DNA from: Onchocerca volvulus
Taxonomy: Eukaryota > Nematoda > Chromadorea > Rhabditida > Onchocercidae
Direction of reading: 5' to 3'
NCBI GenBank assembly: GCA_000499405.2
Contig: HG738140.1
Span: 310,001-374,000, forward strand
Length of the DNA stretch: 64,000 nucleotides
Each line of letters begins with the position of its first letter. Within the stretch, counting starts at the first letter, position 1. The notes beneath the pieces are model-generated. The model was not told the DNA's origin, searched no databases, and saw only the letters and a list, made by a program, of their open reading frames with translations. The translations under genes were made by a program, and so were the position numbers. Below, one piece after another: positions 1-12,700 of the stretch.

Positions 1-21
1 ATTGCCTTCAGAAATTATCTC

Positions 22-34
22 TGTAATTTTTAGA
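22..34 (+). promoter_or_regulatory. Probable spliced-leader acceptor of the aminoacylase gene
   Basis: A T-rich tract ending in TTTTTAG stands one base before the start codon at 35, with no coding exon visible before it. In nematodes this arrangement usually marks a trans-splice site. It could also be a cis acceptor if an upstream exon lies outside the window. Confidence 0.45.
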
Positions 35-3000
35 ATGAATGTTGCACCAATTACTCCGGAAAAAGAAGACATTGCGGTGCGTCATTTCCGGGAATATTTA
101 CGCATTAATACAGCACATCCAAATCCGGATTACGGTAGGAAATGTTTGCTCGGAAACAAAATTTTGTTCCCTTTCGGCTAGTCGTATTTTTGGTTCCCAA
201 TAATTATTCAAGATTTTTTTTCTAATAATCGAAAAAGTTTTCTTAGGTGTCGCTTTTTCTTTCTAATCGTTACGAAATAATAGGTTGAATTCTGTACTTC
301 AGTTCTCACAGTTTTTTCAATTTGGTTGTTTACTCACTTGGAAACGAACCTCAAACATGGGTAATTAAATCTTTATTATGATTAATTAGTTAATTAACGT
401 ACGCAGCAACTATTACAACAGTTATATCAACAGTACAATTTCGATAATATCAAAAAACAACTTTCATGAAGTAACTTTAATACAAAAAAAAAGGGAATAT
501 AGGGTTACTCAAAGATGAAAAATACGACGAGCTGGACCATCCGACCGAGCTCATGGCAGCTTATTCGTTGAAATGATTTTTGTACTCAGGACCCTCATCT
601 TCTTCGTGGATGGAGGATCCTGGTATCATTTTGTAGAGACGAGAAAGATCCTTTGTTGTCTCGGAAGCATGCGCCTTTGGTACGCAGGAGATTGTGCTGG
701 GGTTACCGCAAGATGAAAGAGAGCTTTTTTAAAGCTCATTAACTACAGTCGAATACAGCAAATATGCAATGTCAAATTTAAAACAAAGGAATTACTGATT
801 TTCGTCTTTTATCATCGCGATTTCAATGTCAAAGACATTAGGAGTTGTTATTCATCCTTTCATTTTAATTCATTATGCCATTTCTGTTTACAAGATTTAT
901 CACATAGTTTTTTCCAGAAAAAATTTCTTTTAATTGTAAGATTTTGTTGGTTGAGACTGCTTTATTTTGTTTTATTTTTTCATTTCAAAGTTACAAAGTT
1001 TCAATTTCTAAAATGTAATCATTTGTTCACGTAACAACTATGAATCTCACAAAATGAAACGATATAATCTTTTTCATTTTATCTGTTGTCCATTCCCGTA
1101 TTGATTAATCTACTTATTTCTTCGAATTCTGAATTTTCTTCAGCGGCATTTTGAAATACAAATCACATCGTGTTTTGGTGCTTTTGAATTTTATGCTGAA
1201 ATGAATTTACTGGAAATTTTCATACTTTTTGTGTTTTGAAAAGGGGAATTCTGTAGATTTTACAAAAAACTTTCAGAAAAATGTACCAAATTTTTATTTG
1301 GTTTGGCAGATGGATTGAATTTCGAACGATCCATTCACGAGGTTTGTTGGTTTTAAAATATCACTGTACATGAAACAAAAATTTCAAAATTAATACTGGA
1401 AGAAGACATAGAACAACATGTAACAAATGTTAAATTCAGCAAACAGCTTGAATGAATGTTTGTTGAAAATACATTTATCATCCATCATATTGCATTAATA
1501 ATTCACAATTCTGGACATTATTTCTTAGACTTTTGCAGTAGTTAAGGTGCAGTTAGTTTATTTGCTTTTATTTTCTTCTTAACTTAAAAAAAAAAAAAAA
1601 AGGGCTTTTGTAAGCCATTCTGTTTTTTCCGGAAAAAATTTAAAATCTATGTATGCGACATGCATTTGAAGTTCTGGTTTGTCAAGTATGTCCCAATGGT
1701 CCTATGTATTGGAATTAAACATTTCAAGACTGATAAATGCTTTTTAGTGTGTATGGGGCAAGCCATTTGTTATCATGACCTTACGAGGACGCGATGAATC
1801 GCTTCCATCTCTAATGCTTTATTCACACACCGATGTTGTCCCCACACCCGATAAGGTCAGGAATGGTTTTTCTTTGAAAAGGAGAGATATGATGAATTTG
1901 TGCCCATTTCAGAAGTTTGTCGACAAACTTCTGAAATGGGTTTTGGCAAGAATGCATTTTGAATTCCATGCAGGAATGCTGGAAGTTCGATCCTTATGCT
2001 GGAATAAAAGATACTGATGGGAAAATTTATGGTCGTGGTGCTCAGGACATGAAATCTGTTGGTATTCAGTATGTTGAGGCACTGCGACGCTTATTGAGGA
2101 ATGGCCAGCAAAATTTTTTACGAACAATACATATTGTATGGGGTCCAGGTTTGCTCTCGTTTTTAATCTTTGATTTCGTTTTATTTGTTCAGGAGAATGA
2201 ACAAGCGAAAAATTTCAGACGAAGAAATAGGTGGTGAAGATGGAATGGAAAAATTTGCAAAAAGTGAAGCATTCACAAAGTTAAATGTCGCTTTTGTCTT
2301 GGATGAAGGATTGCCTACAGAAGAGGAACCCTTCAAAGTATATTATGCTGAAAGATGCCCATGGTGTATGCTTTGCAGCTATTTCCTGATATCATTTATT
2401 TTAAGCATTTTTAAATCGAGGTAATTACAAATTGTTAATTTGCAATTAATTGCAATTGAAAGCTAAGAAAATTCAACACTAATATTGTTTTTTGAAGGGA
2501 TTGTTGTAAGTTGCAAAGGCGTGGCAGGACACGGTTCTCAGTTAATCGAAAATACTGCGAGTGAAAAAATGGTAAAATGCTTAGTTTTCTTTCCTTCTTT
2601 TTTTTTTTTTATCTTATTGCTATTGTTCATAAAATAATTTATATTTATTACGTTCATTTATTTTTTTCTTTTTAAAAATTTAACTCACTTTTCATTTTTA
2701 CATAATATTAAAATTGTTATTCTATGTAATTTAATCATGTCGATGATTTCCTTTAGGTAATGTTTTGATCATTTATTTGACATATTTCTTCAGCAAAGAA
2801 TAATCAACAATTTTATGAAGTTCAGGGAAGAACAAAAAAGGCTACTTCAGATGAACAATAAGTTGAGCCCATCTAGTGTGATCTCTGTCAACTTAACAAA
2901 GATTGAGGTACTTCTATACTAATTTTTGTCATATAGCTGCGATCATCACCAGTGTCGTACGTAGTTAGATTTTTGTATCAATTATAATAAGGTGCGATAA

Positions 3001-4398
3001 ACAAAATTTATAGGACGTATAATCCATTAATTTTAATTCATAAAACAGGAAGCGTTTATTTCTATCACTGATTAATTTATTTTCTTTATAAGCATAATTT
3101 TGTATTGAATGGAAGCGAGCAAAGTATTTGAAAGAAAACTTCCAGAGGAAAAAATTTGTTGAGCAAAATTTTAGGGTGGGGTTCAAACGAATGTGCTGCC
3201 GACTGAAATCAAAATATGTAAGTTTCATTTTAAATCTTTTGGTAGTACCTAAGCAGGTAATCACCAATTTCCTGGAACAAATGAAGCACATTAACTAGAT
3301 TTCCAGGTTATGTTTCTTGATTTAGAATATATGCGACACATCGATCATACAGAAATCTTATGTTTTTTAAATTGTCTATGTGATTCATTCGTTAAGAGTT
3401 AATGATTATCCGCCCCTATAATTTATCTCACTTTCACTGGACAATTACTATTGGAACAGATAAAACTACCTCTGGTTTTATTTTTAGGGTTCGATCTTCG
3501 AGTACCACCAATGCACAACTTTGAGGTTGAATAATCGTTTCGACGCATAATAACAGTCTAGTAGCTCGAATTTTGTTCATTTAAAGTAGATTGATTAGAG
3601 GCGCAAAAATTTGGCTATCGTTATCATTATTGAAGTGAATAACTACTCAATGTTATTATCAAATTCCTTTGCAGGAATTGGAAAATCAAATCAGTAAGTG
3701 GTGCACGGATGCAGGCAATGATGTGACATACAGTTTTATAAAGGTATATTTAAGCATTTACTGTTGTGTATTAGCACTTCATTCAAGTATTTTAGTACCA
3801 TTGATGTAATTTTTAAATTTCCTCTTTCGAATTCCTTTTACTTCAGAATACGAGAATCAAGGCAATGACTCCAATAACAGATGACGATCCTTGGTGGCTT
3901 GCATTCTCATCAGTTTTCAAACAGTTGTATGTTTTTGCGATTTAGTTATTCAAAAATCATTTTCGACTGTCCATTAAACAGTAATAAGAGTATCTCCCTT
4001 TGCCTTTTTTGTTACTAATTTCAATAACTTTTTTTTCAAGAACTTATCCAATATCAGTGGATATCTTTCCGGGATCAACCGATTCTCGTTTCCTGAGACA
4101 GGTTTGTTAATTTCATTTTTTCATATCTCACTTTAAACTCAAAAGGGTAATTTCCCGACAAGTTTTAGATTTATTTCCACTAATAGAAATTTTTATCAGT
4201 GGATTTATCATGATGAATATATATACATGCAAACAATATCTTTTTTAGAAAGGAATACGGTCGATTGGTTTTAGTCCAATCAATAAAATGCCTTTTCTAC
4301 TTCATGCTCATAATGAATACATTACCGAAGAATGTTTTTTAAAAGGCATTACAATTTATGAAAAGTTAATCGAGAAATTAGCTGATTTACCTGAATAG
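35..4398 (+). CDS. ACY1: Aminoacylase-1 (N-acyl-L-amino-acid amidohydrolase, peptidase M20 family)
   Basis: Cytosolic zinc enzyme that hydrolyses N-acetylated amino acids. Exons: 35-134, 1277-1341, 1748-1855, 1974-2148, 2219-2365, 2498-2571, 2794-2907, 3175-3217, 3488-3525, 3675-3743, 3847-3926, 4041-4101, 4249-4398. Phases agree throughout and give 407 aa, essentially the family length. Metal and catalytic motifs are present in order: SHTDVVP (His82, Asp84), GAQDMK (Asp116), DEEIGG (Glu151/Glu152), GHGSQ in exon 6, and LHAHNE (His377/His379) near the C-terminus, where animal enzymes read LHDHDE. The start ATG lies one base after a TTTTTAG acceptor, so the mRNA is probably trans-spliced there. 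The exon starting at 1277 (KFLFGLAD) restores the helix missing from shorter models. Nothing suggests inactivation. Family assignment is near certain; the exact exon 2 acceptor is inferred. Confidence 0.93.
561..733 (-). pseudogene. Coding-like open frame inside aminoacylase intron 1, antisense
   Basis: On the minus strand a frame is open from about 733 to a TAA at 561-563, with varied, protein-like composition (it contains KDLSRLYKMIPGSS and ends EYKNHFNE). It is less A+T-rich than the surrounding intron. A CCCCAG acceptor at 697-698 after a pyrimidine-rich run could begin a terminal exon at 696. No start codon, partner exon or recognised domain was found, so it may be a last exon of a nested gene or a decayed insertion. 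Product unknown. Confidence 0.3.
1903..1940. repeat. Perfect 38-bp palindrome in aminoacylase intron 3
   Basis: Two 19-bp arms meet with no spacer at a central GTCGAC. Left arm: cccatttcagaagtttgtc; the right arm is its exact reverse complement. It sits about 35 bp upstream of the exon 4 acceptor, so a cruciform or pre-mRNA hairpin would lie next to that splice site. The left arm itself contains TTTCAG, a decoy acceptor. Confidence 0.9.
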
Positions 4399-7300
4399 CC
4401 ATCCATAATGCTCTTTTCTCTTAGCTAATTTTTCTTTAATTTTTTCTCGAGAATGAGTGTCGAGAAGACACGGAAATGTAATGGATTTTTTTGAGTCTAC
4501 TAATATTAATTGATACAAATCTGGAAAGGTATTGAATGTATTTCAATATTTCTCTACTTAATTAAATTTTCTTCCTGCAAGTTCATTTCAAAATAGCAAT
4601 TCACTTTTTTTATTCTTCTCAGAAAGGAATACAGACCGGATGCTACAGAATGCATGAACTGTATTAGAAATTAAAATTTTCAAGAATTTTCATAATGTTC
4701 GTGCGAATAAAAAAAATTTTTTTTCCTTTTTTGATAATGCCCATAATGTTCATTCAATTTTGTTTTCGAATAAAAAAATGATATTTATGTCATGGATAAA
4801 TATTTCACGACATATATCTCTTCTGAAAGAAACACAGCAAGACGTTAAGCCATAGTAAGAAAAAAAAGAAGTAATGAGTGGTGAAGGATTTATATTTCAA
4901 ACAGAAGAGATTCATTTGAATGAAACAGAATATGGCCAAGTAATTTAATATTCGGTACTTTATTTGTACCATCAATTTTAAGACATTAGTGATAATGAGA
5001 ATTGTAAAAGTGTTATCATTTCGTTTTTCCATTTTAATAATAATTTTTAACATTTTAATTTAGTTATTCGAAAGCAAAATGAAGTTGAATGAGTTTTAAA
5101 AATTTTTTAAATTCAGTTAACAAAACGATGATTCATCGTACCTAATAAATGTATATGTATATATCAAATCGAATTGATATCAAATATATTTAATCTTAAT
5201 GGCAAGATTAGGTCTTCTGAGAAAAGAATATTTGCTGTTGATGACTTAATAGATCTAAACAACCATTTTCTTGGCTTAAAATATTTAATTTCCAATATTC
5301 AAATAATTCTCTAATGCCTGAAACAGAATAAATTTAGTTTCATCCAGAAATCTTTCTAAATTTTCTACATTAAGATATTATGTGTTGCTATTGAAAACGA
5401 AAATCATTTTGTTCTCCTTTACCCAACACATATTTCAATCAAAAACAAATTTTTATTCATAGAAGTTTGTCGATATTATTTTTCATAAAAATATAATAAT
5501 GAGCACAGTATGATCTCTTAGAGTTCCGAAAACGGTCACACGATTGATTATATTCGTATTAAAAACAAGAGTAAAAAATAATTGAAAAATCGCAACAATT
5601 GCTCAGCGAAGAACAGAATAGTTGTCCAGGGTCAGGTTAATAACAAGAAACTAGCATGAAACAAAACTGCTACACAAGTTCATTATAAAACAAATATGTA
5701 ACTGGCAAACTAATACGAATAAATTGATTTCCAATCGCTATTTTGATTCTGAGAATAAAAAAAATTTTTTTTTTTAAAGCATAGCGAAAATTGATATTTG
5801 AAGGCGCACAATGTAGATGAATCCGTCTATTTTCACTGCGATTTTACTTTGTTTTTTCTTGCTACAACGGTAACTTTTTTTCTATATTATCATCCAGTTT
5901 GCACATTATCATTGTCTTTCACTAACAACATCATTGATAAACTTCATCAGTGAGGTCAGCTAACCGAAAGGAAAAAAGAGTCAATGAATTCTTTGTTTAG
6001 AGAAAAAAACAAATTATTTTTTCGATTTTATTTGGTAATTAATTCTAATTAAACGCCATAATAATAGGCAAAAAAGACATCTAGGATGTAGATTATTCAG
6101 ATGCTTACAATAGTAGTGAAGGTAATTGGCCTTCAACTTGGTACTCGTACATTCCAATTATTTCCAGTTTTTTAAATTAATACTAAACCCTAGTTTTGTT
6201 AAAATATCGATTATCTCATCAAGTAATGCAGATATTATCTTCAAACTTGTTTACATCATGATAATCAAAATGTACTTTGGTATCAGCCTTACGTAGACTG
6301 CTCGCAAATACCACACCTGAGGCCTGTCCATCCATAAATCGAAATCCATTTTTGCAAATACCTATAGCTTAGCATATTTCATGACGATAAAAGTAATGTA
6401 TGAAATAGAAGGAATTGTTGTGGATTGAACATTTTATTTTTGTGAGAGTGAATGAAAGATGTGGCTAAAAGGAAAGAAGTAAACATGAGGAAGGATGGAG
6501 AAAAAGTTAGCTGAAGTAGAAAGCAGACAGAACTACTCGTATGGTGAATGGAAAAAATTCCCAGAATTCAGCGAAATAATTCAGGTGAGATTGAATGAAG
6601 CGATCCATTGAATCAAGAAACGACGTAAGTCTTATTACCGATATCTCAAGCCAACAGGAACACATTAGCAAAGACTCAAATGAAATTAAAACCAATTCAG
6701 AAGCACTGAACAATGAAACGATGAGTCAGCAGATTTAATGGATATCACTCTTGCAATTATCAGCATTGATACACCTGTATCTGCAGAAAAGGTGCAAATA
6801 GACATCTCAATTCAGTCTTCATATCATTCAGCCTCATTTTTTTTTGCTTCCATAATCTAATTCAACAACTTTTCAAATCTTCCCCTAATATTTTGAAATA
6901 ATACTTTGATCATCACCATCCATTACGATTGGAAATTATGCAAATTGAAAGATTAATATTTCCAAGAACATGGAGGATTGATCAAATACTGAATTTAACG
7001 AAACCAAACTTTCGAAAGAAAACAAAAGTCCTTGAAAATGAATGAGTGGGAGAAGAATGCATCAAAATATATTTTGGATAATCAATCAATAAATTCTTAT
7101 TTCTTGAAAAATATCATATAATTAGGCTAGCAAAAAAAGTTTTGATGCAGTCGTTGGATTCTAATTTATATTTTATTTTCAGGGTACGAGCCTCTTTCCA
7201 GCATGTCTTGCAAGGAAAATAACTCTCAATAAGCGGAAAATAGATGAAATCTGAACAATGCATCAAACCTCGCAAAAGGACGGCGTTAATTTTGATTAAA

Positions 7301-9702
7301 TTCTAATTTTCCCTTATACCTGAATTTTAATTTAAAGATATATCTTAGATATTTCATTTCTCTGATGTATTTGGCTCGAATGAAGACTTCATCACGATCT
7401 AAAGGAATGAATTTCAAAATGTAAGAAGTGAAGGATTTGTAAGTAACATCAACACTAACTAATGATAGTTATGAGAATTCTCAGCTAAGACCATCAGATT
7501 ACCCGATCAGGCAAGTTCAACAAGCTTCTACAACAAAAACTACAATACCGTGTTTCAGCGCAGTGGGCTTGACACGAGTCGATTGGAGTGCAATTGCATA
7601 CGAATAGAAGAGCTACTAAACGCTGAAGTTGTTCTATCTTTCGGTGCAAAATTCTAAAAATTTAAATTTCTGAAGAATTTTCTGTTTATTTTACTAACTA
7701 TTAATAGAGGAATTAATTGCTGAGGAAAACAGTGATTTCTAAGAGCTTGCATGACGTGCACTATCTGCTATCAATTGTCATCCTTTAATGCGAAATATGC
7801 CACTTATCAACCTTTCTGAGTAAACTACAGTCAATTGTCTTCTATCAGTGAAAATTTAATAAGTGCCGTCCGAATGTCTGGAAACCATGAAAAGCAACAA
7901 TAAATTGCATTCTGGAAGGCCGTAATTGTGGTTTACTTTTTAAAAAAGTCCAAAAATGCTTTTGAAGCACTAAAACTATCACAACTTGCATTCAATAATC
8001 AAGATGATCATGGAATTGATAATGATGTGAAGTAGACAAAAGAGATGAGAGAATTATTTCATTAATTAAATGTTTGCAATCAATTATAATTGAAATAAAT
8101 ATTTTTTGACTTTTATTTTGCTTCACTTATTAGTTAGAAAATATTTCTCGATAATATCTTTATTATAACTGTAAAATTTTCTTGAAAAATTAAAATCAAT
8201 CGATCGTTTAAAACTGAAAATTCATTTTAAACAACGAAAGTTTATGTCTGGTATACAAAGAGTGTCTGGTATATAGTAATTTCATTTGCTTGAGAAATAT
8301 TACAGATTTTTCTTATACAGATTAGATTATTTTCGTTTTATTTATATTGTAAAATATTTCGATTTTGCCGAAAAATGTAATTTCGATTTAATTGCAAACA
8401 AATATTGCAATATCAGGCTTTTGTGTTGCATATTTGATCATCGATAAATGGTTGATAATTGAATACATGTAAAAGTGGTAGTAAAATTGAAATTGTTATC
8501 AATATTCATGTTTGATTAGAAATTACTAAAAATTTATCAATCTGATCACTGATTATCAGCTCATTTCTAATTGATGCACCGAAAAATGCGATAGTATTGT
8601 ATGTAAAATTTGATGTATCTGTTTGGCAGAATGATTCGATTCACTTTAGGCTAGGAATAAATAGCTTGGCTATATTTAAGACCAATATACCATAAATAAT
8701 AGTACCAATTCCAGTATCACTTCCTGTGTAGTAAAACTTTGCATGAATGAAGGCAATAGCAAGATGAAATGTGCTCTTGGCTCTTTGGCCGCGTTTAGAT
8801 ACTACCTGGATGGATGGTGACAGATGGTTGGCCAGAATAGCGAAATCAAACAGGAAGTAAAGTTATGGGAGTTTTTCATCATGTTTGAGCCCTTATTGGA
8901 CTTGAGCAATAGATGCTTAATGCAAAAATTTGGCGACAGAGTGACAAAGGGCGGATAAAAGATACTGAAAATATGAAAGCCTTATTTGGAAGGAATTCAA
9001 AATTTGGCCTTACATTGTGTAACATTACACGCATGATTGGTCTAGCCTAAGCCTTTTTTACTAGATTTATTGACCACATCACATCTCATCATATATGCGC
9101 AACAGTCATTTTACCAATCTCATTTAATTTCTTGCCATTTTATCCACCCTCTTCAAAAAAATTTGAGCTTTTTTAGAGATTTTTCCAGTTGAATTAATTG
9201 TTTTAAGAGATCATAAGAGAGACATCGTTTTAAAAGATATTCATCCTGTTTTAAATATCTCAAGCAAGCATTTTAAACCGAAGAATTCTGGCACTGTTAT
9301 AAATTCAGGCTTGATTGATTGTGTAATCGATGGAAATATTTAATGTTTGTTTCACTGTTGCAGTGAATAGTTCACAGATGTCTCATTTGCTTAAGTCTTA
9401 ACTTCCTAAAGTCTTTTCTTCAATTTCTCTACAAAACTATAATTAAACAATCTTTTCTTTTGATTTTAAATATTCACTTGGCATCTCAGTTGCATGAATA
9501 TTCGCTTCATTCTTTCTCATTTGATTTTTCAGTACACAAAAAATTCACTTATCATCATTATTGCGAAAAAATTTTAATAAAAATAAATTTTGTACATTCG
9601 ATTAACATCGCTAAAATCTTTTAAGGGAACTGTATAATTTTCATAGTAATATTACTTCTAAATGCTTATCATCGTGTTGTTGCAAGACGACGACAACGGC
9701 TA
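4399..9702. other. Intergenic interval between aminoacylase and the receptor gene
   Basis: About 5.3 kb of A+T-rich DNA. An AATAAA-like run near 4705 may end the aminoacylase transcript. No intact gene was found. A frameshifted coding-like relic lies at 6495-6860 and short open stretches near 6940-7050 and 7480-7600 also look coding but have stops. The last few hundred bases presumably hold the receptor promoter; no motif was recognised. Confidence 0.6.
6495..6860 (+). pseudogene. Frameshifted coding relic, unknown family
   Basis: From the ATG at 6495 a 30-codon open stretch (MEKKLAEVESRQ, then YGEWKKFPEF) ends at CAG/gtgaga. A second stretch in another frame holds IESRNDVSLITDISSQQEHI and stops at a TAA, and a third frame from about 6729 (ADLMDITLAIISIDT) stays open to about 6860. 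The composition is hydrophilic and looks like coiled-coil protein. The frame changes over short distance suggest a decayed gene or retrocopy. No homologue is recognised; it could also be chance. Confidence 0.3.
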
Positions 9703-12700
9703 ATGATTTTATTTGTTTACTATTTGCAACAACAACTACAACGGCAACAATTATTATTGATAGCACTTTTATTACAATTATCTTCTTTGCAACGTAACTT
9801 TGACATAGTGGCTCAATGGATTACAGTCACTGGTAAGTTATTCATTGTCAATACTTTTTTGTCTTTCAAATTTTTAAATTATATTAAAGCTATAATTCAT
9901 TAGATACCAATTATACTTCATAATGATTCTTTTCTTCTGAGAGCAAAATAAACAGAATAACAGAATAAATAAACTCTATACTGTTTTTACTTTTTCATCC
10001 CCTACATCATCTTATATTTCCGTTTAGTCGCTGATCGATCGGATTTGCAGTATAATTTGAACTGTTAAATTATGCCAAATAACTTACACTCCTACCGAAA
10101 ATGATGGTACCATCAAGAAACTTTGCATCTTATTCATTTTTACCTATTGTTACAGAATTTTCAATGCGTGTCCCGGGTCGTTGTTCGGTTACTTTTGGTA
10201 CCAACAATAACTCAAAAAATTGGCGACGACAGCAATTTGATTGCGGCGGCAGCCAACTGCTGCCACAACAACGTCGTTGTATTCCACTTCAGCATTTCCA
10301 CGACGGAATCGCGGATTGTCCTGACGGAAGCGATGAATGTAAGTTAGTTAATAGGCTGCTTGTACTATTATAATCTCTTCAATGAACCAATTTTGATTTC
10401 TCCGACAGCTAAGAACTACTCGAAATAAGCAAAATATGATTGTGCAGGTATTTATCAAAAATTTAAATGATATAACAAATTTCTGGTTCTTTGAATATGA
10501 AAATGTATGAATATGAAATATTCTAAAGAGTGCAGTGGAAGTTCTCAATAATCTGTTCAATAGCTTTCAGCTAAATTATTCAATTTTTTCTATAGGCAGG
10601 ATTCATGTATAATTCAATTCAATTCAATTCATTTTAATTCATTCCAATCTTAGCATTCTTTCATGTGTTCTCGCTTTCCAGTTTGTTTTCCTGGTTACGT
10701 CAAATGTGGCTCGTACTGCGTGTCACTGCAATATGCAGCTCAGTGCTTTATTAATCCTAGTATGTATGTTTACTTATTTCATTAGCTAGAATTTCGCATA
10801 TTTTTAATCATTGGTTTCATGTTCGTTTCAGAATGTGATAATTCGCCAACATCACCACAATTCTGTGATATCATCAGTAAGTAGTTCATAATTTCAAGAT
10901 GAAAAATTGTAATTATCGAAAAATCTTGCCCGAAACTCTGTTCAGCTATTAAATCCGAAAAATTTGTCAGTTTTTCTAATTCTCAATCAAATACATGCAA
11001 GTAAATATTGTTTGGAAGAAGTGTAATACTCTGTCAAATATTATTCAGCGATAATTTTTTGCATCGTTAATCATTGATATAACGAACCACGATGCTACTG
11101 TACGGAATATTACAACGTTTAAATCAATGGACCAATGGCTGAATCTTAGATTCATGAGATCTTCCAATAGATCTGAATAAATTTTAAAATCGAAATCAAA
11201 GAACTATATGTGTCTAATGGTCACTTGGTTGTACGATATTTCAGCTAATTTTTTTTTTTTTTTTTCTTTTTTTCAGAGGAAAAATTATGTTCAGTTGAGG
11301 GAACAGTGCCTTGCAAAGGTTATGGTGAATGTGTTATGAGAAAATGGATTGAAAATGGCCAAACTAATTGCATCGATAAATCCGATCAAGGTCATTTTTC
11401 TGAAACTTCTTATGCCGGATTTATAAAATGATGAACAGATATGCATATGGGTGATGGACATGAAGACAATCACTTAAAGCATAGTTATTAAAAACTAACT
11501 CGGATTATTATCTAACCTAAAGAACTCAAATTCAAGTCGTTCAATGATGATTAGTTTTCAGATCTTGCTTACATCGCTGTATTTGGTATTAAACGTGGCA
11601 ATAATCTATATCCAGATTTGCAATTCGCTGCCAGTACATCTGATAACACGAATAGTATCCAGAGATTTGTACCATCTTGGTTGCAATCAGTTTCTCCGTC
11701 ATCGTCATCTCTTGGCTTGACTGATGATACTAGTCGTGGTTCTCTTTCGACTATGACAAAGGACTGGAGCAATATAATCACTCAACCGACAACCAAACAA
11801 TTCATATTCCAAATACCAAACAACGATTTCAATAGTCAAGATTTCAAATCTTCAGATTCCGATACTGCGGTAGCTGAATTCAGCAACAAAACGGGAATTG
11901 CTAATGGTTCCTTTCAAGAAAACCATAAGGTGCAACAAAATTTCCGCAATATGGTTTCAAATAATGGACAGCACTCTTCTAGTACTTTTCGAAATTTCAC
12001 GATGTTAGTTGACGATAATCAAGCAGAACATAATCCTGGTCATAATTCAAATGTAACTGCTGTTATGCACCAACTTCATTCGACCACTGTAAAATCGGAC
12101 AAAGCTGATGATTCTTCAATTGAAATACCGCAACCATCTTTCATTTACCGTCCTGGTGAAAATCCGATGGATCAAATTTCGGAAAAATTAGAAAATTCAA
12201 TAAGAGCATCAACAAACGCAGTAAATTCACAGAATTATGAAAAATTAAACGATACTCGGTACAAAGAATCCTTATCATCAGCGAAATCTTCCGATGCTAT
12301 CCGAACTGACAACAGCAGCAACAGACTGAGATATCGTGGTAGCTTAAAGCAGGGTGATGCGATTGAACCAAACGGCATTTCGTTATCATCGCCATCATCA
12401 CTTGACCGTTCACAGAATCAGCATGGCATCTCTCTTAATCCTTCTACAGGTAAGCCATCAAATAGCGCCAAAAATAAAATAGTGCAAAAGGAATCACAGC
12501 GAATATTGCCATTAAAAGAACAAAACATTTAATACATCATCACAGAAGAGTAATCAAATAAACAGTTCATTATGTGATATTATCAATGATCTCATTTATC
12601 AGTCGCAAGCAGATAATTCTAAAGATTATAGATCACTTGTCTAACAGCATCACGAGTAGCATATCAAATGACTTGTTCAACACCATCGTCAGTGCAACGT

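Noticed and set aside
1307..1310. Exon 2 of aminoacylase starting at 1310
   Set aside because: Phase fits but about ten conserved residues are lost; the acceptor at 1271-1276 gives the family helix and the exact family length.
6507..6713. 68-codon minus-strand frame
   Set aside because: Phe/Ser-rich antisense of the more protein-like + strand relic; no supporting signal.
10123..10347. 74-codon frame overlapping the first LDLa exon
   Set aside because: The alternative frame of 10156-10338 gives the conserved LDLa pattern and the right splice phases.
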